Positions 1-8,169 of a stretch of 64,000 nt of DNA are shown one piece after another. The notes below the pieces were generated by a model that had not been told where the DNA came from, made no database searches, and saw only the letters and a program-made list of their open reading frames with translations. Source of the stretch: Actinomadura macrotermitis. Lineage in GTDB: Bacteria > Actinomycetota > Actinomycetes > Streptosporangiales > Streptosporangiaceae. Position 1 is the first letter of the stretch; the number at the start of each line of letters is the position of its first letter. The translations under genes were made by a program, and so were the position numbers. The DNA is taken from the NCBI RefSeq assembly GCF_009604375.1, contig NZ_WEGH01000001.1:62001-126000 (forward strand), given 5' to 3'.

Positions 1-2
1 CC

Positions 3-1178
3 GCCGAGGCGCTGGCGCCGGGTAAGGACGGCGAGGAGCGTTTCCGGTACACCGACGCCCCGCAGATCCTGCTGCCCAATCCGGGCGGGGTGGGGTTCCT
101 GGCGCGGCTCGGGCGCTCCACCCGGTTCCGCAGCACCGAGGGCCCCTACGCGGTGGAGCCCGGTGTGCCGGCGCTCGGCCGCTGGCTGACCTGGTTCGCC
201 GACCGGCACGATCACCCCGGGTCGTCGCTGCTGCTGACGGTGACCGAGGCGCTGCGGCTGCACTGGGCCACGGGCCAGAGCTCGCTGGAGGACGGCAATC
301 TGGCCGCGCTGATGGGCTGGATCGATCCGCCGGACGGCCTGGACGGCGCGGCGGCTGCCGCCCGCGCCGAGGACCCCGTGGTCTGCCCGCCCGCCGGGCC
401 CGCGACGGACCCGACGTTCGACAACGAGGTGCTCGCCCCGGCGATCGCCTCCTATGACGAGACCGGACACGAGCAGCGCGTCCGCACCGCGCTGGAGGGC
501 CAGCTCGCCCCGACCTGGGATCTGATGTGGCGGGCGGTGGACCTGCTGCGTGCGCTGCCCGAGGGTGCGAGCGTGGCCAAGCGCTGGGAGCGCGACCGCG
601 ACGGTTTCACCTGGTTCCACCGCAACTTCGACGAGGGCGTGCCGCAGCCGCGCCGCGACACCGCCGTCCGGGCGGCGCGGCGGCTGCACGACCTGGAGCG
701 CGCGCAGGACGCCTACGAGGCGCAGCGGGCCTTCGACGACCCGTTGATCATGGCCGAGCACCGGCTGAACGGGCAGGCGTTCGGCGGCGTGGTCGCCGGC
801 GGCGACCCGGCCCGGCTGGACGAGTCCGGCAAACGCCCCAAACTGCGCCCGCATCTGCTGATCGCCACCGCCGACCCGGTGCGGCTGGACACCGGGACGG
901 CCGTCTGCAACGCCGCCCGCCCCGGCCTCAAAGGCAAGATCGTCGACATCGGCCCGGACGGGGTCACGGTGGAGCTGACCGGCGGCATGGGCAACCGGCT
1001 CACCCCCGCCCCCGGCTCCGTGCCCGAACTCGGCGATCGGGTGGTGTTCACCTCGCTGACCGGCGGGTCGTTCGGCCCGGCCCGGTTCCCCGACCGCGAG
1101 AGCACGCCGTGGACGCACGGCGGCCCGCCGCCCGAGTACGTCCCGGCCGACGAGGACGCGCAGGAGGAGTGGTCATGA
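3..1178 (+). CDS. Conserved hypothetical protein, 5'-truncated by window edge
   Basis: The reading frame is open from the first complete codon of the window, so the gene starts upstream; the GTG near position 90 is internal to this frame and is not assumed to be the start. About 390 residues are visible, with no transmembrane segment and no motif I recognise. The C-terminal third (residues with a K-G-K-I-V-D-I-G pattern followed by V-T-V-E-L-T) looks like a small beta-barrel. Its TGA overlaps the ATG of the next gene (ATGA), so the two are translationally coupled and probably act together; the partner is an SF1-helicase-like ATPase. I do not assign a function. It could be a nucleic-acid-binding or substrate-presenting partner of that ATPase, but that is inference from coupling only. 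Confidence 0.75.
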   Translation, partial: AEALAPGKDGEERFRYTDAPQILLPNPGGVGFLARLGRSTRFRSTEGPYAVEPGVPALGRWLTWFADRHDHPGSSLLLTVTEALRLHWATGQSSLEDGNLAALMGWIDPPDGLDGAAAAARAEDPVVCPPAGPATDPTFDNEVLAPAIASYDETGHEQRVRTALEGQLAPTWDLMWRAVDLLRALPEGASVAKRWERDRDGFTWFHRNFDEGVPQPRRDTAVRAARRLHDLERAQDAYEAQRAFDDPLIMAEHRLNGQAFGGVVAGGDPARLDESGKRPKLRPHLLIATADPVRLDTGTAVCNAARPGLKGKIVDIGPDGVTVELTGGMGNRLTPAPGSVPELGDRVVFTSLTGGSFGPARFPDRESTPWTHGGPPPEYVPADEDAQEEWS

Positions 1179-2494
1179 CCCTGGACGCGCTGCCGCCCGC
1201 CGAGGCCGCGGGCCGGGTCGTGGACGCGGTGCTGGCCGACCTGGCCCGCGACCACCGCGGCGTGATCGTCGACTCGCCCCCGGGGGCCGGCAAGTCCACC
1301 CTGGTGGTGCGGGCGACCGCGCACCTGGCCGCCGCGGGCGAGCGCATGATGATCGTGGCGCAGACCAACGAGCAGGTCGACGACCTCATCGAGCGGATCG
1401 CCGCCAAGCATCCCGATATCGAGGTCGGGCGGCTGTCGGCGTCGGGGTACGTCCCGTCGGAGCGGGTGCTGGCGGCGCCGTCGGTGAAGGTGGCGCAGAA
1501 GGCCGACGACGTCGCCGAACGGCCCGTGGTGATCGCGACGGCGGCCAAGTGGGCGACGCTGTCGGAGGGGTCGTGGCCGTGGGCGATCGTCGACGAGGCG
1601 TACCAGATGCGCTCGGACATGCTGCTGCGCATCGCGGGCCGGTTCGAGCGGGCGCTGTTCGTGGGTGACCCGGGCCAGCTCGACCCGTTCTCCACCGTCG
1701 AGGTGGAGCGCTGGGCGGGCCTGTCGTGGGACCCGATGCGCAGCGCGGTGTCGGTGCTGCTCGCGCACAACCCCGATCTGCCGGTGCACCGGCTGCCGGT
1801 GTCGTGGCGGCTGCCCGCCTCGGCCGCGCCGGTGGTGTCGCGGGCGTTCTACCCCTTCACCGGGTTCCGGGCGGGCACCGGGCCCGGCGACCGGCGGCTG
1901 GAGTTCGGCGCGCGGGGCATGGGCACCGCGCACGACCGGGCGCTGGACGAGGCGGCGGCGTCCGGCTGGGCCCTGTACGAGCTGCCCGCCCGGCACACCC
2001 TGCGCACCGACGCCGAGGCCGTCCAGGCGACCGCGGACCTGGCGGTGCGGCTGCTGCAGCGCGGCCCGGTCGCGCACGCCGAGGGCGGGGCGGCGCCGGT
2101 CGGGCCCGGCCGGATCGCGGTCGGCGCGGCGCACCGCGACCAGGTCGCCGCGATCCGCGACGCGCTCGGCCCGGACGGCGCGGGGATCACCGTCGACACC
2201 GCCAACCGGCTGCAGGGCCGCGAGTACGACGTCACCGTCGTGCTGCACCCGCTGTCGGGGCGCCGCGACGCGACCGCGTTCCATCTGGAGGCCGGGCGGC
2301 TCTGCGTGCTGGCCTCGCGGCACCGGCACGCCTGCGTGATGGTGGCGCGCGCCGGGATCCCCGAGCTGCTGGACGCCCACCCCTCGACCGAGCCGGTCCG
2401 GCTCGGCGTGCCGGTGAAGTTCCCCGACGGCTGGGAGGCCAACCAGTCGGTGCTGGCGCATCTGGCCGCGCACCGCGTCGCCGCCGGATCCTGA
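1175..2494 (+). CDS. SF1 (DNA2/NAM7-like) helicase-type ATPase
   Basis: A 439-residue protein with helicase superfamily 1 signatures in the expected order: Walker A SPPGAGKST (about residues 34-42), Walker B IVDEAYQ (about 140), a motif III-like GDPGQLDP, then near the C terminus TANRLQGREYDVTVV (motif V) and LCVLASRHRHACVM (motif VI). A RecD/UvrD-like double RecA core is therefore present, but the protein is short and has no obvious accessory domain. The ATG is chosen because it overlaps the upstream stop as ATGA. It is expected to unwind or remodel nucleic acid using ATP in the cytoplasm. The substrate is unknown, and the tightly coupled upstream protein may supply it. Confidence 0.85.
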   Translation: MTLDALPPAEAAGRVVDAVLADLARDHRGVIVDSPPGAGKSTLVVRATAHLAAAGERMMIVAQTNEQVDDLIERIAAKHPDIEVGRLSASGYVPSERVLAAPSVKVAQKADDVAERPVVIATAAKWATLSEGSWPWAIVDEAYQMRSDMLLRIAGRFERALFVGDPGQLDPFSTVEVERWAGLSWDPMRSAVSVLLAHNPDLPVHRLPVSWRLPASAAPVVSRAFYPFTGFRAGTGPGDRRLEFGARGMGTAHDRALDEAAASGWALYELPARHTLRTDAEAVQATADLAVRLLQRGPVAHAEGGAAPVGPGRIAVGAAHRDQVAAIRDALGPDGAGITVDTANRLQGREYDVTVVLHPLSGRRDATAFHLEAGRLCVLASRHRHACVMVARAGIPELLDAHPSTEPVRLGVPVKFPDGWEANQSVLAHLAAHRVAAGS

Positions 2495-2496
2495 CG

Positions 2497-3303
2497 TCAG
2501 GCGGTCCCGGCGGTCGCGGCCCAGCGGCCGTGGTTGCGGGAGATGGTGATGGGGTGCTCGAAGCACTCGCTGATCAGCTCGGTGGTGAGCACGTCCTGGG
2601 CGCGCCCCGACGCCAGCACCCGGCCGTCGCGGAGCAGCAGCGCGTGGCCGGTGCTGGCGGGCAGCTCCTCCAGGTGGTGGGTGACCAGCACGCTGGCGAG
2701 GTCCGGGCGGCTGCGGCGCAGCCCGTCCAGGCTCGCCAGCAGCCGCTCGCGGGCGGCGACGTCCAGGCCGGTGGCGGGCTCGTCGAGCAGCAGCAGGCGC
2801 GGTTCGGGCATCAGCGCGCGGGCGATCAGCGCCCGGCCGCGCTCGCCCTGCGACAGGTCCGGCCAGCGCGCCCCGGCGCGCCGGGACAGCCCCATCAGCC
2901 CGATCAGCTCGTCCGCGCGGCGCAGCTCGGCCTCGTCCGGCGTCCAGCGCGGCACGAGCTCGATGGTGCCGGTCGCGCCGGTGAGCACGACCTCCCGGAC
3001 GGTGCGCGCCGACTCCAGCGGGTGCCGCGGGTTGACGTGGCCGATGCGCGCCCGCAGGTCCGCCACGTTCACCCGGCCGAGCCGGTGGCCGAGGATCTCG
3101 GCGGTGCCCCGGGTCGGGTGCGTGTAGGCGCCGAGGATGCCGAGTAGGGTCGACTTCCCGGCGCCGTTGGCGCCGAGCAGCGCCCAGTGCTCGCCGGCGA
3201 GGACGGTCAGGCTGACCTGGTCGAGCAGCAACCGGCCGTCCCGCACCAGGTCGACTTTGTCAGTGTTTAGCACGACATCATGGGGCGAAGTGAAGGGGGA
3301 CAT
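2497..3303 (-). CDS. ABC transporter ATP-binding protein (orphan, YlmA/ModF-like)
   Basis: This 268-residue protein is a single ABC nucleotide-binding domain. It has Walker A GANGAGKST (about 43-51), signature LSQGERGRA (about 151-159), Walker B LLLLDEPATGLD and the switch His in VTHHLEELP. The C-terminal RDGRVLASGRAQDVLTTE stretch is typical of importer-type ATPases. No permease gene lies next to it, and it ends two bases from the stop of the convergent helicase-like gene, so it appears to be a stand-alone unit. Orphan ATPases of this subgroup are often annotated as iron/molybdate-type, but the sequence gives no evidence for a substrate. The ATG at 3303 is followed by a possible second start nine codons in. 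Confidence 0.85.
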   Translation of the reverse strand: MSPFTSPHDVVLNTDKVDLVRDGRLLLDQVSLTVLAGEHWALLGANGAGKSTLLGILGAYTHPTRGTAEILGHRLGRVNVADLRARIGHVNPRHPLESARTVREVVLTGATGTIELVPRWTPDEAELRRADELIGLMGLSRRAGARWPDLSQGERGRALIARALMPEPRLLLLDEPATGLDVAARERLLASLDGLRRSRPDLASVLVTHHLEELPASTGHALLLRDGRVLASGRAQDVLTTELISECFEHPITISRNHGRWAATAGTA

Positions 3304-3398
3304 GAGCCGACGTTAGCGCTCGCGCCGAGGCTCCCGGAGCAAAGAGGCACGCGGCCGGATACTGTGAGAGCCGGTGCCTCAGCGATCAGGGGAGGGAC

Positions 3399-3914
3399 AT
3401 GGAGGACATCGGCTTCATGTGCGCCCGCTGCGACGGCGAAGTGCATGACGTGACCCACAACCGCGAGGGCTCGCTGGACGGGGTCGGCTACCGCCACAAC
3501 CGGCGGGTCGAACCCTGGGACCACCAGCTGGAGCTCGCGGTCGGCACCCCCGCGCCGCCGGCCGCCCGGTGCGACTTCTGCGGGGCGGCCGAACCGGGGT
3601 GGCTCTACCCGCCGACCCTGGACCCCGAGGACACCGACATCTTCGAGGTCGAGCTCGACACCAGCCGGCTGTCGGACGACGACACCGCGGTGGCCGTGCT
3701 GAACATGCTCTATCCGTGGCTGAGCTGCGACACCTGCTCGGTCCTGGTGGCCGACCGCAACATCGACCTGCTGATCGACCGCGCGCTGGAACTCACCCCG
3801 GTGCCCGCCGGCGGCCCGGTCGACGAGGAGACCGTGCGCGCCCGGCTGCGCGGGTCGCTGTCGGTCTTCTTCACCACCCGGCCCGGACGCCCGCAGCCCT
3901 CGCGCGCGATCTGA
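3399..3914 (+). CDS. Hypothetical protein with Cys-pair (zinc-finger-like) motifs
   Basis: A 171-residue soluble protein with three Cys pairs: CARC (residues 8-11), CDFC (about 58-61) and CDTC (about 110-113). Pairs spaced like this usually bind zinc. The rest is acidic and helix-forming, with no known catalytic motif. GGGAGG lies two or three bases before the ATG, so the start is reasonable although the spacing is tight. It is divergent from the ABC ATPase with a 95-bp shared upstream region. No function can be given from sequence alone. A nucleic-acid- or protein-binding role through the zinc sites would be a guess. Confidence 0.7.
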   Translation: MEDIGFMCARCDGEVHDVTHNREGSLDGVGYRHNRRVEPWDHQLELAVGTPAPPAARCDFCGAAEPGWLYPPTLDPEDTDIFEVELDTSRLSDDDTAVAVLNMLYPWLSCDTCSVLVADRNIDLLIDRALELTPVPAGGPVDEETVRARLRGSLSVFFTTRPGRPQPSRAI

Positions 3915-3999
3915 ATCACCCCCGCCGGTCCCCGGACCGTCCGAGCGGCTCACTAAGATCGGTCCGGTTTTCGGTACGGTGTGTCCTCGGGGGATTCAA

Positions 4000-4686
4000 G
4001 TGATCATCAAGACGCGGTTCCACGGCCCGGACGGCTCGGGCAACGGCGGTTACGTGGCCGGGCTGCTGGCCGCGCACGTCGACGCCGACACCGTGACGGT
4101 GTCGCTGCGCAAGCCGCCGCCGCTGGAGAGCGACCTGCGCGTCTCCCCCGCCGACGACCGCTGGCTCGGCGCGTGGCTGTGGGACGGCGAGGACCTGGTC
4201 GCCGAGGCGCTCGCGGGCGCGATCGTGGTGCCGCCGGTCCCGCCCGTCGCGCACGCGGCGGCGCTGGCGGCGTCGTGCGGCTTCCCGCCGGGCGGGCGGC
4301 ACCCCTTCCCGCGCTGCTTCGTGTGCGGCCCCGAGCGCGAGCCCGGCGACGGGCTGCGGATCGCCCCCGGCCCGGTCGGCGAGGGCACCGTCGCCGCGCC
4401 GTGGACGCCCGCCGCCGAGCCCGGGCCCGAGCTGGTCTGGGCGGCGCTGGACTGCCCGGGCGCCTGGTCGTTCGACCTGTCGGACCGCACCGCCGTGCTC
4501 GGCACGATGACCGCGCAGGTGCTCGGCCTGCCCGAGGCGGGCGAGGACTGCGTGGTGATGGGGCTGGCGCGCAGCCGCGAGGGCCGCAAGATGCACGCCG
4601 CGACCGCGCTGTACGGGGCGGACGGGCGGCTCCTCGGCCGGGCCGAGCAGATCTGGATCGAGGTCGACCCGGCCCTGTTCGGGTAG
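4000..4686 (+). CDS. Hotdog-fold (thioesterase-like) protein
   Basis: A 228-residue protein from the GTG at 4000, which has GGGGGA seven bases upstream; a longer start at 3979 is possible but lacks a ribosome site. The N-terminal FHGPDGSGNGGYVAGLLA segment and the central FPRCFVCGP segment followed by GDGLRI are features I associate with actinobacterial hotdog-like proteins related to acyl-CoA thioesterases. The second half (LDCPGAWSF, then MTAQV) would form the second hotdog repeat. The catalytic residues of thioesterases vary, and I cannot confirm activity. It stands alone between hypothetical genes, so context adds nothing about the substrate. Confidence 0.7.
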   Translation: MIIKTRFHGPDGSGNGGYVAGLLAAHVDADTVTVSLRKPPPLESDLRVSPADDRWLGAWLWDGEDLVAEALAGAIVVPPVPPVAHAAALAASCGFPPGGRHPFPRCFVCGPEREPGDGLRIAPGPVGEGTVAAPWTPAAEPGPELVWAALDCPGAWSFDLSDRTAVLGTMTAQVLGLPEAGEDCVVMGLARSREGRKMHAATALYGADGRLLGRAEQIWIEVDPALFG

Positions 4687-4834
4687 GCGCGCCCGCGGGG
4701 CCGCCGGGCGCCGCCGGGCGGCGGACGCCCCTGCCGGTCACCGCCGAGTGGCGGTAAATGTGTCGCCCGACATCATATGGATCGGTAACGTCGCGTTGAA
4801 TCTGAGTACCCGTGACCAACGGAGGTCGGGTCAG

Positions 4835-5050
4835 ATGAGCGGCAACGGGTTCCTCGTGCTCTGCGTGGCCGGGCTCGCGGCGTACATGGGCATGTCGTGG
4901 GAGCGCGCCCGCCGCGCCCTGTTCGATGTGCGCACCGGACGCAGGCGGGTCGACGGCCTGAGGCAGGCGGCGAACCGGGAACGGTTCCACGCCTACCTGA
5001 TCGTCATCGCCTCGGTGGCGGCGATCTTCATGATCGCCAGGTACCGGTGA
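4835..5050 (+). CDS. Small membrane protein, 71 aa
   Basis: The ATG at 4835 is preceded by GGAGG with nine bases of spacing, which favours it over an in-frame GTG at 4748. The 71 residues contain an N-terminal hydrophobic segment (about 4-18), a basic amphipathic middle (about 22-45) and a C-terminal transmembrane segment (about 50-67, rich in I, V and A). The basic middle suggests a hairpin with its loop in the cytoplasm. The family is not recognised. The upstream gap carries the inverted repeat TGTCGCCCGACA near 4760, which could be an operator but is unsupported by a second copy. Confidence 0.6.
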   Translation: MSGNGFLVLCVAGLAAYMGMSWERARRALFDVRTGRRRVDGLRQAANRERFHAYLIVIASVAAIFMIARYR

Positions 5051-5053
5051 CGC

Positions 5054-6553
5054 TCAGGGCCCGGTGAACAGCGGGTCCTCGCGGTCACCGGCGCCGTTGA
5101 CGCGCCCGCCGTCGACCGGCCGGTCGCCGCCCGGCAGGGCGTGGCCGCCGGTGGGCGACGGCGGCACGCCGAGGGGCTGCCCGCCGAGCGGCCGGTCCCC
5201 GAGGGGGGGCAGGCCGAGGGAGGGCAGGCCCTGCGGCGGCGACTGCCCGGGCGGGGCCGGCGTCGGCGCCGGCAGCGGCATGACGGGCGGCGCGGCGGTC
5301 GGCGCCGGCGTCTGCCCCATCGGGGGCGCGCCCGAGCCGGGCATCCGCCCGCCGGGCGGCAGGCCCGACGACAGCGTGCTGTGGGTGAACTGGTCGACCT
5401 GGCGGCGGGCCCGGTCGGCCTCGGCGCGCGCGGCGTCGCGCTCCTCGGCGAGCGCGGTCAGCGCGGCCTGCTGCTCGGCCACCGACTGCGTCAGCTGGCG
5501 CAGCTGGACGACCTGGTCGGCGAGCTTGGCCGACAGGTCGTCGCGCTCGCCGGCGGCGGCCTTGGCCTGGGCCAGGGCGGCGTCGCGGTCGCGGACCGCG
5601 TCCTCGGCCCGGGTGACGGCCCGCGCCGCCTCGGCCTCGGCCTCGGCGCGGGCGCGCTGCGCGGCGGTGCGCTCGGCCTCGGCCTTGCTGGCGGCCTGCA
5701 TGGCGCGCTGCCGCTGCGCCTCGGTGTCGCGCATGGCGTTGCGCAGGTCCTCGGCGCCCTGGCGGGCGACCGCCGCCTCGACGCGGTGGGACTCCACCGC
5801 GCCCTCGGTCTCGGCGACCCGGGCGTGCAGGGTGACCAGCTCGGCGCGGGCGCCCTCCAGCGCGGCCAGCAGCTCGGTCTCGCGGGCGGCGATGCGCTCG
5901 CGCTCGCTCTCGGCGGCCAGCTTGGCGGCCATGGCCTGCTGGGCGATCTGGTGGGCCTCCTCCCACGCCTGCTGCGCGGCGTCGCGCTTGGCGGTGGCGA
6001 GTTTGGCCTCCTCGCGGGCCCGGGCGGTCTCCTTCTCGGCGGCGTCCGCGCGCTGGCGGGCGGAGGCGGCCTCGTGTCGGGCCTCCTCGGCCTGCCGCTG
6101 GGAGGCGTCGCGCTCGCTCTGCGCGACGGCGAGCTCGCGGGCGGCCTCGGCGCGCACCTCGGCGACCCGGCGCTCCACGCCGGCCACGCTGAGCTCGGCG
6201 GTGAGGGAGTCGGCGAGCAGGTCGGCGGCCTTCTCCAGCCGCTCCACCATGTCCCAGGTGGCGGCGACCTGGCCGGTGAGGCCGGGCGCCTCGCGGCCGC
6301 GCTCGCGGCGCTCGCGCGCCTCGCGGGCGCAGGCGCCGTCGTTGTCCTGGCAGTAGCGGATGGCGCGGACGGCCCCGCGGGCCTGCGGCACCGGGCGCCC
6401 GCAGTTGGCGCACGGCCAGACCGTGACGGGGTCCCCGACGCGGGCCACCGCGGCGTCGCCGCGCCTGCCCTCGGGAACCGGCGTTCCGGGGGTCCCGGCC
6501 CTCTCCCGGAGGCCGTTATTGTCGCGCTCATCGCTGTTCGGCATGGGATGCAC
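5054..6553 (-). CDS. Long coiled-coil protein with N-terminal Cys cluster
   Basis: A protein of about 499 residues. Near residues 48-75 there is a zinc-ribbon-like cluster (CANCGRPVPQ then RYCQDNDGAC). Residues about 100-400 form one uninterrupted heptad-rich coiled coil, dominated by A, E, R and Q. The last 100 residues are a low-complexity Pro/Gly tail. No enzyme motif is visible. Such architecture suits a scaffold or cytoskeleton-like protein; comparison to actinobacterial polarity proteins is speculative. GTG (6553) or ATG (6544) could be the start. The coiled-coil composition also produces long spurious open frames on the opposite strand, which I discount. Confidence 0.8.
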   Translation of the reverse strand: MHPMPNSDERDNNGLRERAGTPGTPVPEGRRGDAAVARVGDPVTVWPCANCGRPVPQARGAVRAIRYCQDNDGACAREARERRERGREAPGLTGQVAATWDMVERLEKAADLLADSLTAELSVAGVERRVAEVRAEAARELAVAQSERDASQRQAEEARHEAASARQRADAAEKETARAREEAKLATAKRDAAQQAWEEAHQIAQQAMAAKLAAESERERIAARETELLAALEGARAELVTLHARVAETEGAVESHRVEAAVARQGAEDLRNAMRDTEAQRQRAMQAASKAEAERTAAQRARAEAEAEAARAVTRAEDAVRDRDAALAQAKAAAGERDDLSAKLADQVVQLRQLTQSVAEQQAALTALAEERDAARAEADRARRQVDQFTHSTLSSGLPPGGRMPGSGAPPMGQTPAPTAAPPVMPLPAPTPAPPGQSPPQGLPSLGLPPLGDRPLGGQPLGVPPSPTGGHALPGGDRPVDGGRVNGAGDREDPLFTGP

Positions 6554-6635
6554 TTTACGGGCTGGTAGCTGGGACTGCAGTGATTTGGGGGCCTGACGAG
6601 GCGCCTCTCTTCACGGTCCGTGTTCCGAACCGGGG

Positions 6636-7157
6636 TCATTTCCCCCTGTGACCAGCGCGCAGTGACGCTCTGTACTCGTACCAGCGCTCGGTCATCGCCA
6701 GCAGCTCGCGCTCCATGAAGGCGAAGAACTCCGCCGACTCGGCCAGCCGGCGGCCCGCCGGGGTGTCCGGGCCGACCGCCCGCGCCCCCTCCAGCAGGCT
6801 GTTCTCCAGCACCCGGACCGTCCGGTCGCGGCCGACGATCACGTCCTGCCAGACGTCGTCGCGGACCCGGAAGACGTCGCGCCGGGTGCCGGGCTCGCGC
6901 TCGCGGACCACCATGTGCAACTGCGTCAGGTTCCGCACCGCGCCCGAGATGGCCGCCGGGCTGACCTGCAGCACCTCGGCGAGCTCGGCCGCGGTCAGCG
7001 CGCCGGAGTCGGCGGCCATGAGGGCGGCGAAGACGCGCGCGGGCATCCGCTGCCATCCCGCGTCGGTCATCTGGAGCGCGAAGCGCTCCACGAAGCGCTG
7101 GACGGCCTCCCGGTCCGGGCCCGACGTGGCCGGCCCGGTGGTGGACGGCTCCGTCAC
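6636..7157 (-). CDS. GbsR/MarR-type winged-helix transcriptional regulator
   Basis: About 173 residues from the GTG at 7157, which has GGGGAG nine bases upstream; the ATG at 7163 is the alternative, and a longer form from 7226 would run into the promoter. The winged helix spans roughly residues 45-105 (AAELAEVLQVSPAAISGAVR as recognition region, then a wing with REREPGTRRDVFRV). The C-terminal helices are the dimerisation part. It is divergently transcribed from an ABC exporter pair and probably represses it. The shared intergenic region holds two perfect inverted repeats that overlap the predicted exporter promoter. Confidence 0.85.
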   Translation of the reverse strand: MTEPSTTGPATSGPDREAVQRFVERFALQMTDAGWQRMPARVFAALMAADSGALTAAELAEVLQVSPAAISGAVRNLTQLHMVVREREPGTRRDVFRVRDDVWQDVIVGRDRTVRVLENSLLEGARAVGPDTPAGRRLAESAEFFAFMERELLAMTERWYEYRASLRAGHRGK

Positions 7158-7210
7158 GCGCATCATCTCCCCTGGTCGTGCGGTGGCCGCAGTATATCCA
7201 ACCTTCAATC

Positions 7211-7257
7211 GATTCAGTTTCTTCACACATTCGTGAAATTACTGTACCTTCTGAATC
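7211..7257 (+). promoter_or_regulatory. Promoter and operator of the ABC exporter, probably leaderless
   Basis: TTCACA (7222-7227) and TACCTT (7245-7250) are separated by 17 bp and place transcription start seven bases later, exactly at the ATG of the ABC ATPase (7258). No Shine-Dalgarno is present, so a leaderless mRNA is likely. Two inverted repeats overlay it: TTCAC-N6-GTGAA (7222-7237), covering the -35 element, and GATTCAG (7211-7217) with CTGAATC (7251-7257). These are good candidates for binding by the adjacent GbsR/MarR protein. Confidence 0.55.
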
Positions 7258-8169
7258 ATGAACACGGCACTCAGCGTGTCCGGCCTGGTCAAGGACTTCG
7301 GCCGCACCCGCGCGCTCGACGGCCTCGATCTCACCGTCTCCACCGGGGAGGTGCACGGCTTCCTCGGCCCGAACGGGGCCGGGAAGTCCACCACGATCCG
7401 CGTCCTGCTCGGCCTGCTGCGGGCCGACGGCGGCTCGGCCGAGCTGCTCGGCGGCGACCCCTGGCGCGACGCCACCGCCCTGCACCGCCGCCTCGCCTAC
7501 GTCCCCGGCGACGTCACCCTCTGGCCCAACCTGACCGGCGGCCAGGTCATCGACCTGCTCGGCCGGCTGCGCGGCGGCCTGGTCCCGCGCCGCCGGGACG
7601 AGCTGCTGGAGCGCTTCGAGCTCGACCCGCGCAAGAAGGGCCGCGCCTACTCCAAGGGCAACCGGCAGAAGGTCGCCCTCGTCGCCGCCTTCGCCTCCGA
7701 CGCCGAGCTGCTGATCCTGGACGAGCCCACCTCCGGCCTGGACCCGCTGATGGAGGAGGTCTTCCAGGACTGCGTCCGCGAGGAGCGGCGCGGCGGCCGC
7801 ACCGTGCTGCTGTCCAGCCACATCCTCAGCGAGGTCGAGGCCCTCTGCGACCGCGTCACCATCATCCGCAAGGGCCGCACGGTCGAGAGCGGCACCCTGG
7901 CCGGCCTGCGGCACCTCGCCCGCACCTCGATCGAGGCCGAGCTGGCGGCGCCGCCGGACGGCCTCCAGGCGCTGCCGGGCGTGCACGACGTCCGGGTGAC
8001 CGGCACCAAGGTCGAACTGGAGGTGGACAACGCCGACCTGGACGCGGTGCTACGCCGGCTCACCGAGATCGGCGTGCGCGGCCTGGTCAGCCGGCCACCC
8101 ACACTGGAGCAGCTGTTCCTGCGGCACTACGAGGGCGACCTCGCGGGCGCCGGAAAGGTCGAGCGATGA
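7258..8169 (+). CDS. ABC exporter ATP-binding protein
   Basis: This 303-residue nucleotide-binding subunit has Walker [10 protein letters not shown] (about 40-48), a Q-loop region, a signature region that reads [11 protein letters not shown] rather than LSGGQ, Walker [13 protein letters not shown] and the switch His in SSHILSE. The C-terminal 80 residues form the extension seen in DrrA/CcmA-like exporters. Its TGA overlaps the ATG of the permease gene, so the two make one complex. This is the drug- or lipid-exporter class of ABC-2 type systems. The substrate cannot be read from sequence. The divergent GbsR-type regulator suggests induction by a small molecule. Confidence 0.9.
   Translation: MNTALSVSGLVKDFGRTRALDGLDLTVSTGEVHGFLGPNGAGKSTTIRVLLGLLRADGGSAELLGGDPWRDATALHRRLAYVPGDVTLWPNLTGGQVIDLLGRLRGGLVPRRRDELLERFELDPRKKGRAYSKGNRQKVALVAAFASDAELLILDEPTSGLDPLMEEVFQDCVREERRGGRTVLLSSHILSEVEALCDRVTIIRKGRTVESGTLAGLRHLARTSIEAELAAPPDGLQALPGVHDVRVTGTKVELEVDNADLDAVLRRLTEIGVRGLVSRPPTLEQLFLRHYEGDLAGAGKVER

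Noticed and set aside
4750-4775. TGTCGCCCGACA inverted repeat as an operator of the small membrane protein gene
   Set aside because: Arms are only five bases and no second copy was found; chance is likely in GC-rich DNA.
6915-8165. Rightward frame running through the GbsR gene and the ABC ATPase into the permease frame
   Set aside because: Only the part from ATG 8166 is real permease; the rest is out of frame with the ATPase and antisense to the regulator.
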